Of a stretch of 9,762 bases of DNA, positions 5,522 through 9,762 are shown in pieces. The position numbers and the translations under genes were made by a program. Location of the stretch: NCBI GenBank assembly GCA_023426365.1, contig JAFAAW010000117.1, positions 1 through 9,762 of the forward strand. Direction: 5' to 3'. The stretch comes from Pseudomonadota bacterium. GTDB taxonomy: Bacteria > Pseudomonadota > Alphaproteobacteria > Rhodospirillales > Magnetospirillaceae. The stretch's first letter is position 1; each line of letters starts with the position of its first letter. The notes below the pieces were generated by a model. It had not been told where the DNA came from and did not search any database. It was given only the letters and a program-made list of their open reading frames with translations.

Positions 5522-7348
5522 TCAGAGCGGGAACAGCAGCGGCACCAGCACCACGGTAACCGCCATGACGATCAGGGTGAAGGGCACACCGACCCGCACG
5601 AAATCGGTGAAGGTGTAGTTGCCCGGGCCGATGACCAGGGTGTTGACCGGCGAGGACACCGGCGTCATGAACGCCGCCGAGGCCGCCAGCGCCACCACCA
5701 TGGCGAAGGGATAGGGCGACGCCCCCAGTTCCTGGGCCACTGCCAGGGCAACCGGCGCCATCAGCACGGCCGTGGCGGTATTGGAGATGAACAGCCCGAA
5801 CACCGCCGTCACCACGAACAGGCTGGCCAGGACCGCATGGGTGTTGGCCTGCCCCACCACGTCGAGCAGGAAGCCGGCGGCCAGGTCCACGCCCCCGGTG
5901 CGTTGCAGCGCCAGCGAGAACGGCAGCATGCCGACGATCAGCACCAGGCTTTGCCAGTGGATGGAGCGATAGGCCGAATTGAAGTCGATGCAGCGGAACA
6001 GGCCCAGCAGCAGGCAGCCGATCAGCGCCGCCTGCACGTTGGGCACGACGCCGCCGACCATCAGGCCGACCACCACCGCCAAGGTGGCGAAGGCATAGGG
6101 AGCGCGCGAGGCGGCGGGCACCACCTCGTCGATCTCGGCCGGCAGGTCGAGCACGATCAGTTCCTTGGACGCGGCCTTGAGGCGGCGGATCGCCTTCCAC
6201 GGGCCGATCAGCAGCAGCGTGTCGCCCAGCCGCAGCTTGCGTTCCAGCACGCTGCCCTTGTGCGGGCTGCCGCCGCGCTTGAGGCCGATCACGTGCAGGC
6301 CGTATTCCGAGCGGAAGCGGGCGCCGGCCACCGTCTTGCCGATCAGGGTCGAGGTCTGCGGCACCATCACCTCGGCCATGCCGATTTCCTGCATGCGGTC
6401 GGCAAAGTAGTTGCCGGTCAGCGGCAGCTTTTCCAGGCGGAAGCGGCTGGCGATCTCGTCCAGGTCCACGGTGGGGGCGTAAAGGTCGAGATAGAGCTTG
6501 TCGCCGGCCTTCAACTCGGTCTGGGCGCTGGGGCTGACGAAGCGCTCGCCCAGGCGGTTGTCGTGCTCGATGGCGATGATGTTGACGCCCGAGGTGGCGC
6601 GCAGGTCCAGCTCGGCCAGGGTCTTGCCCACCAGCGGCGAATCGGCCGCCACGCGCAGGCGGTAGCCGCGCTCGGCCAGTTCATACAATTCGATCCAGTC
6701 GTTCAGACGCGGGCGCATGGCCGCCAACGGCCGCTTGCGCCGCGACGACAGCCAGCGCCGGGCAAAGGTCATGTAGACGATGCCCAGCACCAGGATCGGC
6801 ACGCCAAACGGGGTGAAGGCGAAGAAGCCGAAGCCGTCCAGGCCCTTGCGCACCAGCTCGGCATGCACAATCAGGTTGGGCGGGGTGGCGACCAGGGTCA
6901 TCATGCCGCTGATCAGCGCCGCCACGCTGAGCGGCATCATCAGCCGGCCGGGGGCCAGCCCGGCGCTTTGCGCCACCCGCAACACCACGGGGATGAAGAT
7001 GGCGACCACGCCGGTGGAACTCATCACCGAGCCGATGCCGGCGACCGAGAACATCAGCAGGCCCAGCAGCCGCGTCTCGTTGCGGCCGGCGCGCTCGATC
7101 AGCCAGTCGCCCAGGCGCTGGGCCACGCCGGTGCGCACCAGCCCCTCGCCGATCACGAACAGCGCGGCGATCAGAAGCACGCTGGGATCGCTGAACCCGG
7201 CCAGCGCCTCGCCCATGGTCACCACCCCGGTCAGGGGCAGCGCCACCATCATGATCAGCGCCACCGCATCCATGCGCGGCCGGTTGAGCGCGAACATGAC
7301 CACGGCGGCACCCAGGAAACACAGGACGATGGCAAGGTCGGCATTCAT
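5522..7348 (-). CDS. SLC13/DASS-family permease with two RCK_C (TrkA-C) domains
   Basis: The 608-residue inner-membrane transporter is arranged as membrane half, two cytosolic regulatory domains, membrane half. Hydrophobic helices cover about 1-200 and 418-608. Between them, about 224-305 and 320-398 are two RCK_C-like domains (PLVGKTLAELDLR...GDKLYLDL and STLIGKTVAGARF...GDTLLLIG), which in relatives are thought to bind a ligand that controls transport. The two inverted substrate/ion-site motifs of the family are present: SSTGVVAIFIP (110-120) with ATPPNLIVH (154-162), and SNTATAVLMAP (522-532) with SSPVNTLVIGPGNY (565-578). Family members with this layout move sulfate, dicarboxylates or related anions with sodium; the substrate cannot be read here. 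The ATG at 7348 starts just before the first helix. The ribosome-binding site is weak. The exported hydrolase follows in the same direction. Confidence 0.92.
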   Translation of the reverse strand: MNADLAIVLCFLGAAVVMFALNRPRMDAVALIMMVALPLTGVVTMGEALAGFSDPSVLLIAALFVIGEGLVRTGVAQRLGDWLIERAGRNETRLLGLLMFSVAGIGSVMSSTGVVAIFIPVVLRVAQSAGLAPGRLMMPLSVAALISGMMTLVATPPNLIVHAELVRKGLDGFGFFAFTPFGVPILVLGIVYMTFARRWLSSRRKRPLAAMRPRLNDWIELYELAERGYRLRVAADSPLVGKTLAELDLRATSGVNIIAIEHDNRLGERFVSPSAQTELKAGDKLYLDLYAPTVDLDEIASRFRLEKLPLTGNYFADRMQEIGMAEVMVPQTSTLIGKTVAGARFRSEYGLHVIGLKRGGSPHKGSVLERKLRLGDTLLLIGPWKAIRRLKAASKELIVLDLPAEIDEVVPAASRAPYAFATLAVVVGLMVGGVVPNVQAALIGCLLLGLFRCIDFNSAYRSIHWQSLVLIVGMLPFSLALQRTGGVDLAAGFLLDVVGQANTHAVLASLFVVTAVFGLFISNTATAVLMAPVALAVAQELGASPYPFAMVVALAASAAFMTPVSSPVNTLVIGPGNYTFTDFVRVGVPFTLIVMAVTVVLVPLLFPL

Positions 7349-7658
7349 GGCAGAGAAGATTTCCGTTGAGCAGCGAAGGGACAGATTAAAAAGGAAAGAG
7401 CGGCAGCAGGCCCGACAGACCGGGCAGCGATCAGAAAAGGCGAAAGCCCCCTGTGCCGCTGTCGAGCCGAACTAAAAAACAACGACTCCCCATGCGGCGC
7501 CGTAACGGGCGTGCCCAAGAAAATGTATATAGAACAAGCCGCAGCGACCGTCATCACGTATTGATACGGAAGGGGCGGCATACGAATTTCACTTCTTTTT
7601 CACTGTCGCCGTGTCCGGCAGCGGATGAACCGCCCCGCCCGAGGTTCTCGTGCGAACC
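7349..7658. other. Gene-free stretch, less GC-rich than its surroundings
   Basis: About 310 bases between two minus-strand genes. It is clearly more AT-rich than the coding DNA, with A/T runs (near 7386-7396, 7475-7486 and 7519-7533). I see no gene, tRNA or recognised riboswitch. It holds small dyads: GCCCG-N6-CGGGC (7410-7425), GGGC-GT-GCCC (7507-7516), CGTAT-TG-ATACG (7557-7568), and AGGTTC-N6-GAACCT (7642-7659) overlapping the stop of the upstream minus-strand gene. It presumably holds the promoter and a long leader of the permease operon; TATATA on the minus strand near 7526-7531 is a candidate -10 but has no convincing -35. Confidence 0.5.
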
Positions 7659-8303
7659 TTAGCCGGCGGGTGCCGTCGCGATCCTGAACAGGGCGGCGAT
7701 GCCCGGCCATTGGAAGCTGCGGCCGGCTCGGCTGCGCTCCGGCGCCACCTTGGGATCGTGGATGTGGGGGAACGCCCAGGCCATGGCATCGGGGGCCAGC
7801 GCGTGGCAGTCGTGGAGAAAGGCACGCACGGCCGCCGCTGTGTCCGCGGGCGTCAGCGTCGGGTCCAGCTTTACTGTCGCGAACGCCACGCCGGCGCGAA
7901 AGCGGACCGACCTGTCGCTGTGCCGGGCATCCGATGCCGCCCATTCCAGCGTCTCGCCCACCGACGGGCGGTAGCCGCCCTCGGGAAAGACCTGCTTGGC
8001 CTCGAGCACCAGGGCGAAGTCGGACCGGCGGCGGGCATGGGTGATGTAGATGTCGGCGCGGCCCTGGCCGTTCGTCTTGTCGGCCACATATTCGGCCAGC
8101 CCGAGATGGCCGGCGGCACAGGCGGCAGAGGCCAGCAATCCGGCATTGGCGGTCTCACAATACCAATAGGCGGCGTCGTCCTGGCTGCGGGCGTAGCGGC
8201 GGATCAGTTCGATCCACATGTCCAGGCTGGGGCGCAGCGGCATCAGTTCGGGCGCGGCGATGCGCACGCCGGCGGTGACGTCGGTGATCCTGATGGCGCC
8301 CAT
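7659..8303 (-). CDS. Hypothetical protein with PD-(D/E)XK nuclease-like pattern, 214 residues
   Basis: I cannot name a family. The 214-residue soluble product contains an ordered set of residues like the PD-(D/E)XK phosphodiesterase core. Glu50 lies in a helix (YWYCETANAGLLASAA), Asp84 in GRADIYI, and then E101-A-K103 in the hydrophobic strand FALVLEAKQVF. This is the D...ExK spacing seen in such nucleases, but the fold is inferred from pattern only. The C-terminal half has a strand VRFRAGVAFATVKL and a helix AAAVRAFLHDCHALA. I chose the ATG at 8301-8303 because GAGGGGGGGAA stands directly upstream and conserved-looking sequence begins there; the frame is open to 8435, which would overlap the divergent gene. 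It is transcribed away from the radical SAM/udgX pair across a 125-base gap, so shared regulation is possible. Confidence 0.72.
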   Translation of the reverse strand: MGAIRITDVTAGVRIAAPELMPLRPSLDMWIELIRRYARSQDDAAYWYCETANAGLLASAACAAGHLGLAEYVADKTNGQGRADIYITHARRRSDFALVLEAKQVFPEGGYRPSVGETLEWAASDARHSDRSVRFRAGVAFATVKLDPTLTPADTAAAVRAFLHDCHALAPDAMAWAFPHIHDPKVAPERSRAGRSFQWPGIAALFRIATAPAG

Positions 8304-8391
8304 TTCCCCCCCTCGCCCATCGGTGGCATGCGCCATGGTGACCGGCCTGCCCCGCATGGGCAATGGCAAGGTTTGGCCCCTTGCATTTTTA

Positions 8392-8406
8392 GAACGAACA
8401 GGCAAC
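8392..8406 (+). promoter_or_regulatory. Near-match alphaproteobacterial LexA (SOS) box
   Basis: GAAC-GAACAGG-CAAC matches GAAC-N7-GAAC with one mismatch. It lies 22 bases upstream of the radical SAM start, in the divergent intergenic region, where it could affect both directions. Alone this is weak. It gains some weight from the similar site upstream of the dinB unit. Confidence 0.3.
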
Positions 8407-8428
8407 ATTCCCGCCTGGGAGGCCCGCC

Positions 8429-9637
8429 ATGACACTGAAGGAAAAGCTCGCCATTCTGGCCGATGCCGCCAAGTACGACGTCTCGTGCGGGTCCAGCGGA
8501 TCGCGGCGGGGACCGGCGCGCGACGGCAACGGGCTGGGCATGCAGACCGGCGCCGGCATCTGCCATTCCTTCACGCCCGATGGCCGGTGCGTGTCGCTGC
8601 TGAAACTGCTGCTGACCAATTTCTGCATCTACGACTGCGCCTATTGCGTCAACCGCAACAGCAGCAACGTTCGCCGCGCCCGCTTCACCGTTGACGAGGT
8701 GGTGGGGCTGACCCTGGATTTCTACAAGCGCAACTACATCGACGGCCTGTTCCTCAGTTCCGGCATCGTGCAAAGCCCCGACCACACCATGGAAGAGATG
8801 GTGCGGGTGGCGCGCCGCCTGCGGCAGGATCACGGCTTTCGCGGCTATATCCACCTGAAGACCATTCCCGATGCCGACCCCCTGCTGATCGAACAGGCCG
8901 GACGCTATGCGGACCGCCTGTCCATCAATGTGGAGCTGCCGACCGAAGCCGGCCTCAAGCGGCTGGCGCCGCAAAAGGACGTGGTGTCCATCCGCCGCTC
9001 CATGGGCGGGGTACGGCTGCGCATCGACGAAGCCCGCAGCGAGCGCAGGGCGCCGCGCTTCGCCCCGGCGGGGCAGACCACGCAGATGATCATCGGCGCC
9101 GACGCCACCCCCGACACCGGCATCATCGCCACCAGCGCGTGGCTGTACCGCTCCTACGGCCTGCGGCGGGTGTACTTTTCCGCCTTCAGCCCGATCCCCG
9201 ACGCCTCGTCGGCGTTGCCGCCGGCCGCCCCGCCGCTGGCGCGCGAGCATCGCCTTTACCAGGCCGACTGGCTGGTGCGCTTTTACGGCTTCGCCCCCGA
9301 GGAGATCATCACCGGCGCCGACGGCATGCTGAGCCTGGAGCACGACCCCAAGGTGGCATGGGCCTTGGCCCATCGCGGCCAGTTTCCGGTGGACGTCAAC
9401 CGCGCCGCCCGCGAGATGCTGCTGCGCGTGCCCGGCCTGGGGGTGCGCAACGTGGAGCGCATCCTCGCCCTGCGCCGCCAGCGCCCCCTGCGGCTGGAGG
9501 ACCTGGCGCGGCTGCGGGTGGCGATGGCCAAGGTGACGCCGTTCGTCACCACCACCGACCACCGCCCGCGCCTGCTGGACCGCACCGACCTGGACCGCCG
9601 GCTGGCGCCCCGCCCCCGGCAACTGGCGCTCTTGTGA
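8429..9637 (+). CDS. Putative DNA modification/repair radical SAM protein (UdgX-linked family)
   Basis: The 402-residue protein matches the radical SAM family that is almost always encoded beside udgX. The 4Fe-4S/SAM cluster motif is C66-IYD-C70-AY-C73, within LLLTNFCIYDCAYCVNR. Further conserved blocks are YDVSCGSSGSRRG (16-28), LFLSSGIVQSPDHTMEEMV (107-125), GYIHLKTIPDADPLL, SINVELPTE and VYFSAFSPIPDAS (248-260). The C-terminus carries a DNA-binding helix-hairpin-helix region (VDVNRAAREMLLRVPGLGVRNVERI, in two halves about 321-345). The biochemical reaction is unknown for the family; a role in DNA repair or base modification is inferred from the HhH domain and the udgX partner. GGGAGG six bases before the ATG fixes the start. 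Its TGA overlaps the next ATG (TGATG), so the two are translationally coupled. Confidence 0.93.
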   Translation: MTLKEKLAILADAAKYDVSCGSSGSRRGPARDGNGLGMQTGAGICHSFTPDGRCVSLLKLLLTNFCIYDCAYCVNRNSSNVRRARFTVDEVVGLTLDFYKRNYIDGLFLSSGIVQSPDHTMEEMVRVARRLRQDHGFRGYIHLKTIPDADPLLIEQAGRYADRLSINVELPTEAGLKRLAPQKDVVSIRRSMGGVRLRIDEARSERRAPRFAPAGQTTQMIIGADATPDTGIIATSAWLYRSYGLRRVYFSAFSPIPDASSALPPAAPPLAREHRLYQADWLVRFYGFAPEEIITGADGMLSLEHDPKVAWALAHRGQFPVDVNRAAREMLLRVPGLGVRNVERILALRRQRPLRLEDLARLRVAMAKVTPFVTTTDHRPRLLDRTDLDRRLAPRPRQLALL

Positions 9638-9762
9638 TGCACGAGGTGACGCTGGACCATCCTGCCGACTTGGCGGGCTGGCGCAGGGGCGCGCGCGCCC
9701 TGCTGGCGGCGGGCGTGCCCCCGGCGGCGGCGCGCTGGCGGCTGACGGACGAGCCGGCCGAC
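9637..9762 (+). CDS. udgX: UdgX-family uracil-DNA-binding protein, N-terminal fragment (3' end outside window)
   Basis: Only the first 42 codons are present. The start MHEVTLDHPADLAGWR followed by ARALLAAGVPP and RWRLTDEP fits the N-terminal DUF4130-type region that precedes the uracil-DNA glycosylase domain in proteobacterial UdgX fusion proteins. UdgX-type proteins bind uracil in DNA and become covalently linked to it (family knowledge). The catalytic domain lies outside the window, so I cannot tell whether it is fused here or encoded as a separate gene. The ATG shares bases with the radical SAM stop, the usual arrangement for this pair. Confidence 0.8.
   Translation, partial: MHEVTLDHPADLAGWRRGARALLAAGVPPAAARWRLTDEPAD

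Noticed and set aside
5028..6200. Minus-strand open frame of 390 codons overlapping the permease/hydrolase junction
   Set aside because: It is in another frame from both real genes on the same strand, is Gly/Arg-rich, and has no domain.
5273..7369. Plus-strand open frame of 698 codons, the longest in the window
   Set aside because: It is antisense to the permease and part of the hydrolase, both with clear family motifs. The His/Gln/Gly-rich translation is a shadow of biased codon use.
7345..7581. 78-codon minus-strand frame whose TGA overlaps the permease ATG (ATGA)
   Set aside because: The overlap looks like coupling, but there is no Shine-Dalgarno, codon use follows the AT-richer intergenic composition, and the sequence lacks any motif. 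It is probably chance, and I kept the region as non-coding.
7642..7659. AGGTTC-N6-GAACCT hairpin as terminator
   Set aside because: No T-run follows on the minus strand and the stem overlaps the stop codon. I mention it only as a dyad.
8304..8435. Longer start for the PD-(D/E)XK-like gene
   Set aside because: It would overlap the divergent radical SAM start and its RBS. The purine-rich site before 8303 supports the shorter form.
8243..9622. Minus-strand open frame of 459 codons opposite the radical SAM gene
   Set aside because: The radical SAM gene has the cluster motif, RBS and partner overlap. The antisense frame has no recognisable features.

Overview
The window is GC-rich DNA with tightly packed genes in the style of an alphaproteobacterium. 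The AmgK/MurU pair, a DinB with an N-terminal cysteine cluster, and the radical SAM/UdgX pair together suggest Rhodospirillales, perhaps a Magnetospirillum-like organism. That taxonomic guess rests on gene content and protein style, not on a database search. No phage, plasmid, CRISPR or integrase gene is visible. The only mobile DNA is one decayed insertion sequence.

Layout. Positions 1-1667 (+) hold the 3' part of amgK and all of murU, overlapping by 4 bases. They encode the peptidoglycan-recycling shortcut from MurNAc to UDP-MurNAc. About 1669-2077 is a relic of an IS5-family element. It has recognisable terminal inverted repeats, and its transposase is broken by frameshifts and an internal deletion. 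Positions 2118-3842 (-) hold a coiled-coil protein of 68 residues, dinB (DNA polymerase IV) and a 78-residue hypothetical protein. A tRNA-Arg(CCT) with its own promoter lies at 4008-4084 (+). Positions 4091-7348 (-) hold an SLC13/DASS-type permease with two RCK_C domains, followed by an exported alpha/beta hydrolase, probably one operon. Positions 7349-7658 hold no supportable gene. Positions 7659-8303 (-) encode a hypothetical protein with a PD-(D/E)XK-like pattern. Divergent from it, a putative DNA-repair radical SAM protein (8429-9637, +) overlaps the start of a udgX-like gene that runs off the window.

How the genes fit together. Three themes are visible. The first is cell-wall recycling (amgK-murU). 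The second is DNA damage handling: dinB with its small upstream partner, and the radical SAM/UdgX pair with a possible nuclease divergent from it. Near-match LexA-type sites (GTTC-N7-GTTC with one mismatch) occur upstream of both DNA-repair transcription units. The third is transport plus an envelope hydrolase of unknown substrate. The most interesting part is the right end: a characterised-partner/uncharacterised-enzyme pair (UdgX and its radical SAM protein) next to a candidate nuclease-fold protein of unknown role.
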